Assembly (NCBI GenBank): GCA_020634115.1
Contig: JACKCH010000012.1
Span: 620,001-684,000, forward strand
Source of the DNA: Anaerolineaceae bacterium
GTDB taxonomy: Bacteria > Chloroflexota > Anaerolineae > Aggregatilineales > Phototrophicaceae
Direction: 5' to 3'
DNA length: 64,000 nt
Shown: positions 17,267 through 25,820 of the stretch, in pieces
Position numbering within the stretch: the stretch's first letter is position 1
How the letters are laid out: every line of letters begins with the position of its first letter
The notes under the pieces: generated by a model
Told to the model about the DNA's origin: nothing
Databases searched by the model: none
The model's input: the letters and a program-made list of their open reading frames with translations, nothing else
Position numbers and translations under genes: made by a program

Positions 17267-18256
17267 TTAGTTTCCCGAATTCTCTACTGACTCACGGACA
17301 GCCCGCAGATTCGACAGTGGGGATGTAATCATGGAAACGCACCCGGTTGAGAGGATAAACCGGCGACTGCTGGTGGCATTCAGCGCCGAACGAACCTGTT
17401 CACGCACGCTCATTGGCGTGCCATTATGGACATGCTGCCAGCGAGACAGCCCACCGCAGACTGCGCCACCAAACATGGCTTTGCCCTGGTTTAAGTCCGG
17501 TTCGGTCTCCTGATCGTGCCAGTTGATGGACTGCACTGGCAAATCACTAACCAATTTGAACATAGGCGAGTCACCGTGCAGGTGCAACATATTAAACCAC
17601 CATTTTCCCGGTAAGGCTTCTAGGATTTTACGGTCATAGGCCAGGCCAAACCGCGCATACTCCTCCTCGGAGAGCTTATCATAGCTGGCATGCTGTATGG
17701 CATAAAAAATACCGGCCAGGCGCAGCGGTTTCAACGTGTCAATAAAGCGGAGAATGCTTTCCGTCAGCGCGTTCAGCCCGGTCTGCACCCGATCTGGTTG
17801 AGTTCGCAGGTGACGAATCAACACATCTTCCCCGGCAAGATTCTTGGCCTGGGCCAACGGACTGAAAATTGTCTGAATGATAGGAATATCCTCATCAAGC
17901 TCGCTGGTAATCAGGCGCAGGCACTCAAGCTGCCGCCCTAACGCGCCCCGCATCGGATCTAACGGTCGGAGTTCAGTCCAATCCAAGGAGCGGTTGACTG
18001 CCCGCTTGACATATCGCCGCGTACCTTCCGTATTGCCTTCCCATACATCCTGAACGCCGTAATCGGTGACACAGAAACTGCTGGCGGGAGTAACTTTCAC
18101 AAAGTCCCAATCATAGCGTTTTTGAAACTCAATGGTGGATTGTGCCAGATCAGCAGCACGCTGGTCATCGCCCGGCCAGTGCCGCCACAGGGCAACGGGT
18201 ACCCGATCAGTGGCTTCACCGGCAATCGTTTTCATCAATCGTTCTTGCTTGTTCAT
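17267..18256 (-). CDS. Uroporphyrinogen decarboxylase-like (URO-D/MtaA superfamily) protein
   Basis: A 329-residue protein of the uroporphyrinogen decarboxylase superfamily, which includes haem-pathway HemE and zinc-dependent methyltransferases. The N-terminus ATDRVPVALWRHWPGDDQ replaces the HemE substrate signature (RQAGRY), so true HemE is unlikely. A possible zinc site, as in MtaA-like methyltransferases, is suggested by MLHLHGD and STGCVSMI, but this is inference. ATG 18256 is preferred over 18280 because MNKQERLMKTI is the common family start. No other haem or corrinoid genes are nearby. It is co-transcribed with the RsmD fusion (two-base gap), with no obvious functional link. Confidence 0.82.
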   Translation of the reverse strand: MNKQERLMKTIAGEATDRVPVALWRHWPGDDQRAADLAQSTIEFQKRYDWDFVKVTPASSFCVTDYGVQDVWEGNTEGTRRYVKRAVNRSLDWTELRPLDPMRGALGRQLECLRLITSELDEDIPIIQTIFSPLAQAKNLAGEDVLIRHLRTQPDRVQTGLNALTESILRFIDTLKPLRLAGIFYAIQHASYDKLSEEEYARFGLAYDRKILEALPGKWWFNMLHLHGDSPMFKLVSDLPVQSINWHDQETEPDLNQGKAMFGGAVCGGLSRWQHVHNGTPMSVREQVRSALNATSSRRFILSTGCVSMITSPLSNLRAVRESVENSGN

Positions 18257-18375
18257 CTCATTCCAAACACAAATATGCAATTACTCTACCGAGAGGAGAA
18301 TTCCTGATCCATTCATACAGGATTTGTACTGTGGCAGTGGGATTAAAAGAACTAAGCTACATAACAATTTTAGGT

Positions 18376-18396
18376 GGGCAAGGCAGTGCCCTGCCC
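18376..18396 (+). repeat. Palindromic intergenic repeat, related form
   Basis: GGGCA (18376-18380) and TGCCC (18392-18396) enclose the inner inverted sequence AGGCAGTGCCC. It has the same general plan as the repeat copies at 3543, 42422 and 62024 but lacks the CTACA tail. Confidence 0.4.
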
Positions 18397-18546
18397 GGTT
18401 ATATAACTATTTTGCCATGAACCGCCATTCACCTAGAAGGCCGAAAACCGCTTGTGTTTTCAGAGACCCTACCGTCAGCCAACGCTGTTTTCAGGAGAGT
18501 ATTATTGCGCCCCTACCACTTCCCACTCTGCGCGAAAATCGGGAGA

Positions 18547-18567
18547 GGCAACCCAGTGTGGTCGCCC
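18547..18567 (-). repeat. Palindromic intergenic repeat, copy close to 42422
   Basis: Read on the minus strand this is GGGCGACCACACTGGGTTGC plus C, matching the copy at 42422 at all but two of the same 21 positions. It lies just downstream of the TPR gene stop at 18579 and may shape the 3' end of that transcript. Confidence 0.5.
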
Positions 18568-18578
18568 GGTCTTGACGT

Positions 18579-18935
18579 CTAATGCGCTTCCAGCGCGGTC
18601 TTGGTTTCGGACACCCGTTGGGTCAGCATCCGCAGCAGCATGAGATAGCGGTCATCCTCAGATGAAGTGGGGTCATTCTGAGTCGCTAGCTTATCGCCAT
18701 AGGCCGCACGCCGCGCCTCCATCTGCTGGGCAGAAACCGTCTTGACGATGTCGAGCGCCGTCTGGAAGGACTCCAGTGCCACCTCATATTTTCCAGCGGC
18801 ACGTTGCGCCAGGCCAATCCCATACAGCGCGTCTACATTCGTTTTATCTTCGCTCAAAATACGTTCAAACTCAGAAATCGCCGCATCAGGTTGCCCCTGG
18901 CGATACTGCTTCCAGGCATTACTCATCGCACTCAT
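18579..18935 (-). CDS. Small TPR-repeat protein
   Basis: A 118-residue cytosolic protein with about two tetratricopeptide repeats: WKQYRQGQPDAAISEFERIL and GIGLAQRAAGKYEVALESFQ, followed by a charged helical tail. ATG 18935 is chosen because AAGGAG lies ten bases upstream; the frame stays open 56 codons further but without a ribosome-binding site. TPRs bind protein partners; which one is unknown. It follows the large membrane protein gene on the same strand across a 168-base gap. Confidence 0.8.
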   Translation of the reverse strand: MSAMSNAWKQYRQGQPDAAISEFERILSEDKTNVDALYGIGLAQRAAGKYEVALESFQTALDIVKTVSAQQMEARRAAYGDKLATQNDPTSSEDDRYLMLLRMLTQRVSETKTALEAH

Positions 18936-19103
18936 GGTCTCTATGCTCCTTAGAAAAACAATAGGCTTCCGCTTCACCGGCAGCATCACCGTCCTGCACT
19001 GGAAAACAGAAACGGAGTACCTTATCCGAAACCGAGGCGAAAGTTCCAAATTGAATAATTTCGAGCCTGTATTGTACAAACCCCGTGCCATAAACACAAG
19101 CAA

Positions 19104-21404
19104 TTACCGATTCAGGGTAATCGGACTGGGCAGCACCAGCACCGAACCAACCGACTGCCCCACATTATTGAAGAAGGTGAGACGCTGATCGCCGGTACAC
19201 GTAGGGTCACACGCAAACACCTCGAACGCAATGCCATAGTTTCCGGCCTCCATTGTTGGCGGCAGTGCCAAGCGATAGGTATCGGTCACGTAGCGGTTCG
19301 CCAACCAGAGGCGTGTCGGGTAATCCCCCGGATTATGGAGCGGGGTTTCACTCCAATGAGCGCCGGTCTGTAAATCGAGCAAATAGGCACGCACCTGGTA
19401 ATTTTCCAACAGGGGGCGCTGCGCCAGCCAGTAAATCGTCACATCTAGCGTTTCGCCGGGGTGCCGTGCGGTGCGCTCGACATGATATGCCAGTACGCCT
19501 AAACCGGCATTGGTTCGGCTGTTAATAAAGATGCTGTCGCTCAAGCGGTAGGCCGGGCGGGCCGATAATGGGGAGGGATGCAGCGCGAAAAGAATCACGA
19601 CCAGCGTGCAGGACAGCAGCACCAGCCCCACCAACCGGGTTTCAGGGCGAGGCAGCAGGTCAGGATAACGATAGACTGGGCGCTGCCGCCGCCAACGTCC
19701 CCAGGTCATCACCAACAAAACCCCGAGCGCCAACCCGGACAGTAGCCATGCCCGGCTCCGAATCGGTGTCAGTCCCAGTGTGATAAGCAGTTCCCCACTA
19801 CGGGTTGCTGGCACATCCACCCGAATTAACCCGTTATCCGGGTCACGGGACAGCGGAATCGAACGACCATCCAGTTCCGCCTGCCAACCGGGGAAATACG
19901 CGGTCAGAATGGTCAGGGAAGTGGCGACAGCCGTATGAATCTGCAAGCGATCACTGTGAGTTCCATGGGCCAGCAGCCCAACCTGCAAAGTCGATATGGC
20001 CTGCCCTGGCGCAATTTTGTTCACCGAACCTGTGCGAAACCCGTCTACCAAGAAACTGCTGGTGGTAAGCGTATCGGGGAGGGTCGTCGGAACAGGTACA
20101 CCGGGAGGCAGCACCGCCGGGCCGTAGCCCTGCTGCTCAAACTGAATCTGATCTATCGGACTCTCGCCACCGAAGGTTTCCGGCCATTCCGGGGGTGTCC
20201 ACACCGGGAGCGACACCATCCAGACCGTAACCAGTAGGGCCGGGAGTAAAAGACGCCGCCGCGCCTTCAGCCATCCCCCCCACCACAGCAGCCCCCCACC
20301 ACTGATGCTAATGCACAAAGCGGCTGGTCCCAGTACCCAGGTCACGCCGGGCGCAACGAGCAGCGCCCCCAAAAGAAGTGCCCAACCAGCGACCAGAAAC
20401 AACGCCTCGAAACTGGCATAGCGCCGGAAATATACGATACCGCCCCCTACCCCAACAATCACCACAATCCCCAATATACCAAGCGTCAATTGGGATTCCG
20501 GACGGAGTTCGCTGCGATCTAAGGGGGACGCCGGGGTCAACAGGCCGGACAGTGTCAGTATGTCATGGTCAGGGATGGTCGGGGACAACCAGCGTATCCC
20601 CCCCTGTTCCAAAAAGGCAGGCACCCAGAAAAAACCCCCTAATAGAATCCCCAGCATCCAGGTAGAAATCAAGATGCGAAACCGCACCCTACCCTGGGAA
20701 AAACGCCTGTGCCAGACGGCCAACACCAATGCCAGCATAATACCGGTGACGCCCAGTGGAATATCGGTGATGAACAACAGCATGGTTAACACCGCCGTGA
20801 GCAGCATGTCCAACGGGCGATTGACCCGCAGAAGGCGGTCGCTGCTCCATAACAGTGCCGGAAGCCATGCTAACGCCAGTGCCTGCTCCAAATCCCCCTG
20901 GATGTGTGGGACGGTCAGCCCCACATAGGGCTGCGTAACATACAGAATACTTGCCAATAGACCGGCTGCTGCGGTGGTCCGGCGTGAAACAAATAGGTAG
21001 GTCATGACCCCCGCCATGCAGACGGCGAAAATAAACATCAGGCGCACTGCACTGAGGGAGTCAGCCGTAAAGAGAACCTTTAGCAGCGCAGCACTGTAGG
21101 GCGCGGCAGGCGGATAGAAATTCGGAATCGGCGCGCCATATCCACCAAAAGCATTAGGGGACCAACGTGAGTACAACTGCCCTTCCATTATTGCCATCGC
21201 GTAATCGCTGGTCCGATAGACCATACTGCGCGCCGCGCTCGCCGGAGGCAGACCAGGGCGAAAGATAAACGGCCAGGCAACCAACAAACTGAAACCTAGT
21301 GCCAGCAACAACCCCCAATCTACCCCACGCTGCGCCTGCCGCATCCAATGGGGAAGGTCTTCAATAGAAATTTCGGGGAAATGCGGGGTCGTATCAGTCG
21401 GCAT
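19104..21404 (-). CDS. Large polytopic membrane protein, GT-C/6-PTPS-related type
   Basis: A 766-residue integral membrane protein. About ten or more hydrophobic segments occupy residues 30-410, starting LLLALGFSLLVAWPFIFRPG, and another pair lies near 555-620. The motif around residues 60-110 (YRTSDYAMAIMEGQLYSRWS, PNFYPPAAPYSA) is that of the 6-pyruvoyl-tetrahydropterin-synthase-related/YfhO-like GT-C families, which are thought to use lipid-linked sugars. The C-terminal 150 residues are an extracytoplasmic beta domain (HPGETLDVTIYWLAQRP). A transferase role is inferred from family resemblance only. Related proteins are often called membrane protein of unknown function. TACAAT just upstream on the minus strand may be a -10 box. 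Confidence 0.8.
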   Translation of the reverse strand: MPTDTTPHFPEISIEDLPHWMRQAQRGVDWGLLLALGFSLLVAWPFIFRPGLPPASAARSMVYRTSDYAMAIMEGQLYSRWSPNAFGGYGAPIPNFYPPAAPYSAALLKVLFTADSLSAVRLMFIFAVCMAGVMTYLFVSRRTTAAAGLLASILYVTQPYVGLTVPHIQGDLEQALALAWLPALLWSSDRLLRVNRPLDMLLTAVLTMLLFITDIPLGVTGIMLALVLAVWHRRFSQGRVRFRILISTWMLGILLGGFFWVPAFLEQGGIRWLSPTIPDHDILTLSGLLTPASPLDRSELRPESQLTLGILGIVVIVGVGGGIVYFRRYASFEALFLVAGWALLLGALLVAPGVTWVLGPAALCISISGGGLLWWGGWLKARRRLLLPALLVTVWMVSLPVWTPPEWPETFGGESPIDQIQFEQQGYGPAVLPPGVPVPTTLPDTLTTSSFLVDGFRTGSVNKIAPGQAISTLQVGLLAHGTHSDRLQIHTAVATSLTILTAYFPGWQAELDGRSIPLSRDPDNGLIRVDVPATRSGELLITLGLTPIRSRAWLLSGLALGVLLVMTWGRWRRQRPVYRYPDLLPRPETRLVGLVLLSCTLVVILFALHPSPLSARPAYRLSDSIFINSRTNAGLGVLAYHVERTARHPGETLDVTIYWLAQRPLLENYQVRAYLLDLQTGAHWSETPLHNPGDYPTRLWLANRYVTDTYRLALPPTMEAGNYGIAFEVFACDPTCTGDQRLTFFNNVGQSVGSVLVLPSPITLNR

Positions 21405-21488
21405 AGTCGGTTTACTGGCTGCTCAGGCTGTTTATTCAACTTAAGAGAGTATCACCTTCATATTGTACAGGCTTTGCGCGGCTTTGGC

Positions 21489-21517
21489 TTGCTTTGGGTC
21501 GCTCACGGTGCTATCCT
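21489..21517 (+). promoter_or_regulatory. Sigma-70-type promoter of the acetyltransferase operon
   Basis: TTGCTT (21489-21494), a 17-base spacer and TATCCT (21512-21517) with an upstream TGC giving an extended -10. It is 32 bases from the first acetyltransferase start codon. Confidence 0.6.
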
Positions 21518-21549
21518 GAGTTCGCCTGTTTAGAAGAGTCCAAGTCGTC

Positions 21550-22023
21550 ATGCCACCGATTATCATCCGTCTGGCTACCCAGGCTGATCTGCCCGACGTT
21601 GCGGCGCTGTGGGTTGAAAAAATCATCCTGCTGCAACAGTTGGATGCCCGTTTCCGACTCCAACCTGACGCAGAGTCCCGTTTCAGCCAGACCGCGGCGG
21701 CCTGGCTGGAAGCGCCGGATACACGGCTTCTTGTGGCGATCAGAGATGGGCTGGTGGCCGGATTTGTGACCGCGCAAATTCAAGCGAACTGGCCGGGACT
21801 ACAACCCGAAAAGTTAGGCGCTGTCACCCATCTTGCCATCGATTCGCACGGACAACCGGGCGGAATCGGGCGGCTACTACTGGACGCGGTGCGCGAATGG
21901 TTCACGCAGGTGGGTATCCAACAGATGATTGTTCATGTCCCGCAGCGCTTCGCCATTGAGCAAGCCTTCTGGCGGGCATCCGGCGCAGCAGAATGGATAG
22001 ACTTATTGTGGATGAACTTATAA
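21550..22023 (+). CDS. GNAT-family N-acetyltransferase
   Basis: A 157-residue protein of the GNAT fold that transfers an acyl group from acyl-CoA. It starts with IIIRLATQADLPDVAALWVE and has a weak version of the acetyl-CoA loop (SHGQPGGIGRLLLDAVREWF, about 97-116) followed by QAFWRASGAAEW-like ending. Substrate unknown. Its end overlaps the next acetyltransferase gene by 31 bases; the two proteins are alike in plan, which suggests a tandem duplication. Confidence 0.85.
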   Translation: MPPIIIRLATQADLPDVAALWVEKIILLQQLDARFRLQPDAESRFSQTAAAWLEAPDTRLLVAIRDGLVAGFVTAQIQANWPGLQPEKLGAVTHLAIDSHGQPGGIGRLLLDAVREWFTQVGIQQMIVHVPQRFAIEQAFWRASGAAEWIDLLWMNL

Positions 22024-22505
22024 TTCGCCCGGTATCGCGTTCAGAAGCGGATACAGTGGCTCAACTGTGGGCCGAACTGGTAGCCTATCATACCGCGCTT
22101 GACCCGGCACTCCCCCACCCCACCCCGGATGGTCGCCAGCAGTATGCCCGCCGGATTATCCAGCGGCTGAACGATTCGTATACCCGTGTGCTGGTCGCGG
22201 AAGTCAATCATGAGATTGTGGGCTACGTGATGGGCGTCATTATGGACTTAATGCCAGATATTTTTAACCAGGAACCGGTTGGATTCATCGCCGATATTGC
22301 AATTACAGAAGCCTACCGGCGGCAGGGGATTGGACGCCGGTTGGTTGAGGAACTGATTATCTGGTTCCAGGAACATCATATCACCGCGTATGACTGGCAT
22401 GTCGCCGCCCAAAACATCGCCGGACAGCGTTTCTGGGAAAGTGTCGGCGGGCGTCCAGTGATGATTCGTATGCGTGCGACGATTGAGGAGCATAACCATG
22501 ACTGA
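21993..22505 (+). CDS. GNAT-family N-acetyltransferase
   Basis: A 170-residue GNAT acetyltransferase with a textbook acetyl-CoA motif (ITEAYRRQGIGRRLVEELI, about 103-121) and the C-terminal NIAGQRFWESVGGRP motif. ATG 21993 lies inside the preceding gene; GTG 22008 is an alternative start. Its stop overlaps the alaX start by eight bases, so translation is probably coupled. The substrate could be a small amine or a protein amino group; the sequence does not tell. Confidence 0.88.
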   Translation: MDRLIVDELIIRPVSRSEADTVAQLWAELVAYHTALDPALPHPTPDGRQQYARRIIQRLNDSYTRVLVAEVNHEIVGYVMGVIMDLMPDIFNQEPVGFIADIAITEAYRRQGIGRRLVEELIIWFQEHHITAYDWHVAAQNIAGQRFWESVGGRPVMIRMRATIEEHNHD

Positions 22506-23220
22506 ACTACTGTACCACACGGATAGCTATCTGCGAGAATTCAGCGCCAAAATTACCGGCGTGGACTCTGAGCAACACGGGGTTTTCTTAGACCGAACGG
22601 CCTTTTACCCTGGCGGTGGCGGCCAACCCTATGATGCCGGGCAGTTGCTCGCGGACGGCAAGACTTACACGGTTACGAAGGCCGGGCGCGGCAATATACA
22701 TATTTTGGCCGAGGACGAACTGCCGCCAGTTGGCGCGAAAGTGCGGGGGATACTCGATTGGGATCGGCGTTACAAACTCATGCGCACCCACACCGCCATG
22801 CACATTCTCTGCGGCGTGGTGTGGCGTGACTATGGCGCAAGCGTCACCGGGGGCAACATGGAGCCACTCAGCGGGCGTATGGATTTTGAATTTGAGCGGA
22901 TGCAAAAAGAACTCGTCGCCGAAATCGAAGAACGAATCAACGTTGAGGTGGCGGCGGCGCGTGACCTGCGGGTCGCCATCCTGCCGCGTGCGGAAGCCTT
23001 CCAGATTCCTGACCTGATTCGCACCAAAATCAACCTGCTGCCGGAAGGTATCCCGGAAGTCCGCACGGTAGAAATCATCGGGTTGGATTTGCAGGCGGAC
23101 GGCGGCACACACGTCGCCAACACCCACGAAGTCGGGCGTATCCGCATTACCGACTACAAGAGCAAAGGCGGCATCAACAAGCGGATTTATGTTGAACTGG
23201 AAGCCGCGCCTGCGGGGTAA
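22498..23220 (+). CDS. AlaX-type alanyl-tRNA editing protein
   Basis: A 240-residue free-standing homologue of the alanyl-tRNA synthetase editing domain, which removes Ser or Gly wrongly attached to tRNA-Ala. It has the N-terminal beta barrel (DRTAFYPGGGGQPYDAG), the zinc motif HTAMH (His98 and His102) and the C-terminal GGTHVANTHEVG. In AlaRS the residue before GGTH is Cys, a zinc ligand; here it is Asp (QADGGTH), which may be normal for this AlaX subgroup. ATG 22498 is chosen over the open frame upstream because GAGGAG precedes it and the protein then starts like family members (MTELLYHTDSYL). Confidence 0.92.
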   Translation: MTELLYHTDSYLREFSAKITGVDSEQHGVFLDRTAFYPGGGGQPYDAGQLLADGKTYTVTKAGRGNIHILAEDELPPVGAKVRGILDWDRRYKLMRTHTAMHILCGVVWRDYGASVTGGNMEPLSGRMDFEFERMQKELVAEIEERINVEVAAARDLRVAILPRAEAFQIPDLIRTKINLLPEGIPEVRTVEIIGLDLQADGGTHVANTHEVGRIRITDYKSKGGINKRIYVELEAAPAG

Positions 23221-23226
23221 CACACT

Positions 23227-23934
23227 ATGCGCGTCCTCCATGCTGTCAAAATGCATGAGAAGCTCGTCGCCAGCGGCATTTACCAGCACCGAACAAACGG
23301 CACTGCGACGGGGACAAGCGAACAGTGGAGCATCCACGAACTGCCGGACGGGGCATCCCTGATTCGGGTGGATTACGACGCCCGCGACGAACGCGGCCTC
23401 ACGATTCTGGTCGAGGCGCTGACCCTGCCGGGGCAGACTCACCAGTTCGAGCGCTTCGATCTACACCAGATAGCTACCGGCAATCAGCCTTTTCGCAAGG
23501 CCAGAACAACGGTCACATGCAGCGAAAACAGCGCCCTCATTGGCACAGCGATTGACGGCGGCGCGATGGAATATAGTGAGATGGCCTTCGCGCCAGAGAC
23601 GCTGGTCTACCCGCCGGGGCAAGTGTTCGCCGGGGCGTTGGTGAAACACCTCAATTCAATAGAGATGCCCGCCCAGGTCTTTTCGCTGCTGGACGCCTCG
23701 TTAGAACAAGCGGCGGCAGTCCACAGCCTTCACACGGTTCGCCCGCAAGGGATGACCAACGTCACGCTGGGCGGCAGGGAAATCGCATTGCAATGCTTCA
23801 GGCTGCACGGCAGTAACCCCAGCTTGAGCGGGGTGTTTTGCCTTAATGAACACGACATCCTCACGCGCCGCGTCCAACCAGACGAAGACGGCCAGGAACG
23901 AGTCATCGTGTTGACGCAATACGCACACAGGTAG
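23227..23934 (+). CDS. Unknown beta-rich protein
   Basis: A 235-residue soluble protein without signal peptide or membrane segment. It is beta-rich, with strand-like stretches such as SLIRVDYDARDERGLTILVE and QVFAGALVKHLNSIEMPAQV, and ends with RVIVLTQYAHR. It contains no motif I recognise. The spacing of strands is loosely like outer-membrane-lipoprotein-carrier or SRPBCC-type beta folds, a weak impression only. It starts seven bases after alaX and is followed after four bases by the first TPR membrane protein, so it is probably in the same operon. Confidence 0.75.
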   Translation: MRVLHAVKMHEKLVASGIYQHRTNGTATGTSEQWSIHELPDGASLIRVDYDARDERGLTILVEALTLPGQTHQFERFDLHQIATGNQPFRKARTTVTCSENSALIGTAIDGGAMEYSEMAFAPETLVYPPGQVFAGALVKHLNSIEMPAQVFSLLDASLEQAAAVHSLHTVRPQGMTNVTLGGREIALQCFRLHGSNPSLSGVFCLNEHDILTRRVQPDEDGQERVIVLTQYAHR

Positions 23935-23938
23935 AGGA

Positions 23939-24946
23939 ATGATAAAACGGATTCAGTTCTTTCTTGGTCCCACATGGTCACGTATCTTCGTTGTGTGGCT
24001 GGCGCTCACCGGGTTTATAAGCCTGGTACTGAACGTCATCGTCAATGACTATGATTGGGTGCGCCCAGTACAATCGCTGCTGGTTGTCGCCTTCGTGGTC
24101 GGTGCGGCAGCGATCTTCGCCTGGCGGATGCAACCGGAGGAGCGCGGGCGTTGGGCGGGCATTCTCACCCCGGCAATAGGCGCGATCCTCCTGGGGATAT
24201 TCATCGTCCCGCAGTGGGGGCTGCTCCTAGTCGGTGGGGCGTTAGGCTGGATAGCGACCGCGATCTTTCTATCGCGTAGCCGAATGCCACAGGAATACCG
24301 TGAGGCCGTCAAGCACCTGCGTAAAAATCGGTACGAAGAAGCCGTCAAGATCATGGATAAAGTGATTAAAACGCAGCCCGCTAACCCGAATCATTACCGT
24401 TTCCGCGCTGAGATTCTGCGGGTGTGGGGCAAACTTGACCGGGCGCGGCGCGATTACGTCAAAATGACGCAGATTGACCCCGAGTCGGCGTTGGCATTCA
24501 ACGGGTTAGCGGAGGTCTGCCTGCAAGCCCGCAACTATCCGGCGGCGCTGGAAGCCGCACAACAAGCACACAGTCTCGCGCCGGATGATTGGGTTACATA
24601 CTATAATCTGGGGATGATCGAAGATCGGCTGGGCGAATCAGCACAGGTAGTGGAACACCTGGAACATGCCCTCACACTGAAAATCCGAGACGAGCGTCAC
24701 CGAGCGCTGATTCACTTTTACTTGGCACGCGCTTACAGCCGACTGGGTGAGACTAAGGCTGCGCAGAAGCAATTTGATTTGCTCAAACACCAACAGAACG
24801 GCCTGGACGAATGGGATAAACTCCTAAAAAGTGAGCAGGCGGATACGCTACGGGCCGCGCTGGGCACGGACATCGAAACAGCACAGCAGGTCGCCAGCGG
24901 CCAACTCGACCTGGCGGCGCTGGCCGGAACTGAGGCCATATCATGA
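23939..24946 (+). CDS. TPR membrane protein, first of three
   Basis: A 335-residue protein with about four hydrophobic segments in the first 110 residues (for example IFVVWLALTGFISLVLNVIV and SLLVVAFVVGAAAIFAW) and a cytoplasmic or extracytoplasmic tail of about five TPR units (YREAVKHLRKNRYEEAVKIM; GLAEVCLQARNYPAALEAAQ; YNLGMIEDRLGESAQVVEHL; FYLARAYSRLGETKAAQKQF). The ATG directly follows AGAGGA, so initiation may depend on coupling with the preceding gene. It overlaps the next gene by ATGA. TPR membrane proteins usually scaffold protein complexes; the complex is unknown. Confidence 0.85.
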   Translation: MIKRIQFFLGPTWSRIFVVWLALTGFISLVLNVIVNDYDWVRPVQSLLVVAFVVGAAAIFAWRMQPEERGRWAGILTPAIGAILLGIFIVPQWGLLLVGGALGWIATAIFLSRSRMPQEYREAVKHLRKNRYEEAVKIMDKVIKTQPANPNHYRFRAEILRVWGKLDRARRDYVKMTQIDPESALAFNGLAEVCLQARNYPAALEAAQQAHSLAPDDWVTYYNLGMIEDRLGESAQVVEHLEHALTLKIRDERHRALIHFYLARAYSRLGETKAAQKQFDLLKHQQNGLDEWDKLLKSEQADTLRAALGTDIETAQQVASGQLDLAALAGTEAIS

Positions 24947-25812
24947 AGCGTTTACAGGTCGTACTGTATGGCTCGCTCGTATTTGCCGTGGTGGGCATGG
25001 TGATTTTCATGGGCGGGCTGGTGACGGAGGTGTTCTCTGGGGAGGGCTTCGGGCAGGGCAGCGTGATCTCCCCTACCGTCCAGTTCGCGCTCAGTGGGCT
25101 ATGCATGGCGACGGTGATGTTCGCGGTTTGGTTTGCGCTGGCGGGGTGGCTACTGGCACGCCAATCGCGCTCCCTGGGGTCAGGTTATGGAGACGCCTAT
25201 CGCCTGATCGAAGCCTTCCGTTTCCGCGAGGCGATTCCTCTGCTGGAGCGCTCGATTCGCGAGGGCAAAGAGACGGCGGAAGTCCTGATGCTGCTCACCA
25301 GCGCCTATGCCTACGCCGGGCAACTCGGCAAAGCCCAGGCCACGGCAGACCGGGCCGTGAGCCTGTTCCCAAATGACTCCGGCTCGTATATCACGTTGGC
25401 GAATGGCTACCGCCTGCAAGCGGCGTATGATGAAGCAGCGCGGGCGCTCAAAAAGGCGGTGGAACTCGCGCCGGAACACCCGGTAGCCTGGGCGGAACTC
25501 GGCTTTGTTCAACGATTCGCCGGGGAAAATGCGACGGCAATAGAATCGTTCGAGCAGGCGGCACAGTACCCCATGCCCGCCATGTACGGGGTGCGCGTCT
25601 ACTATCACCTACTGCACCATTACCAGGCGAACGGTCAGGTGAAAGAAGCGGTGCAAGCAACCGCTAAAATGATGAGCGCCAGAGACGGCCTGGCCGTCTG
25701 GCAGTCCGGGCTGGAGGCACTGAATGGCACGGCCTATGGGCAGGCGCTCCATTATGAAATCGCAGCGATTGAGCGGGCGCTGGCCGAAGCCGACGCCGGA
25801 AACCTGGGATAA
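24943..25812 (+). CDS. TPR membrane protein, second of three
   Basis: A 289-residue paralogue of its neighbours: two hydrophobic segments (LYGSLVFAVVGMVIFMGGLV; ATVMFAVWFALAGWLLA) within the first 70 residues and then about five TPRs (EAFRFREAIPLLERSIREG; AYAYAGQLGKAQATADRAVS; NGYRLQAAYDEAARALKKAV; GFVQRFAGENATAIESFEQA). The C-terminal sequence NGTAYGQALHYEI parallels PYGQALADDVVHI in the third protein. The start ATG overlaps the previous stop, indicating coupling. Confidence 0.85.
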   Translation: MKRLQVVLYGSLVFAVVGMVIFMGGLVTEVFSGEGFGQGSVISPTVQFALSGLCMATVMFAVWFALAGWLLARQSRSLGSGYGDAYRLIEAFRFREAIPLLERSIREGKETAEVLMLLTSAYAYAGQLGKAQATADRAVSLFPNDSGSYITLANGYRLQAAYDEAARALKKAVELAPEHPVAWAELGFVQRFAGENATAIESFEQAAQYPMPAMYGVRVYYHLLHHYQANGQVKEAVQATAKMMSARDGLAVWQSGLEALNGTAYGQALHYEIAAIERALAEADAGNLG

Positions 25813-25820
25813 AGAGCGGT

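Larger units (their letters stand above)
18257..18578. other. Gene-free 322-base stretch with two palindromes
   Basis: No convincing gene, RNA or terminator was found between the two minus-strand genes. The stretch holds two small G+C-rich palindromes (18376-18396 and 18547-18567), listed separately, and otherwise AT-richer spacer. A promoter for the UroD-like gene should lie near 18260-18350, but I see no clear pair of boxes. Confidence 0.6.

Noticed and set aside
22588..23442. 284-codon open frame on the minus strand
   Set aside because: Antisense to alaX, whose zinc motifs are clear.
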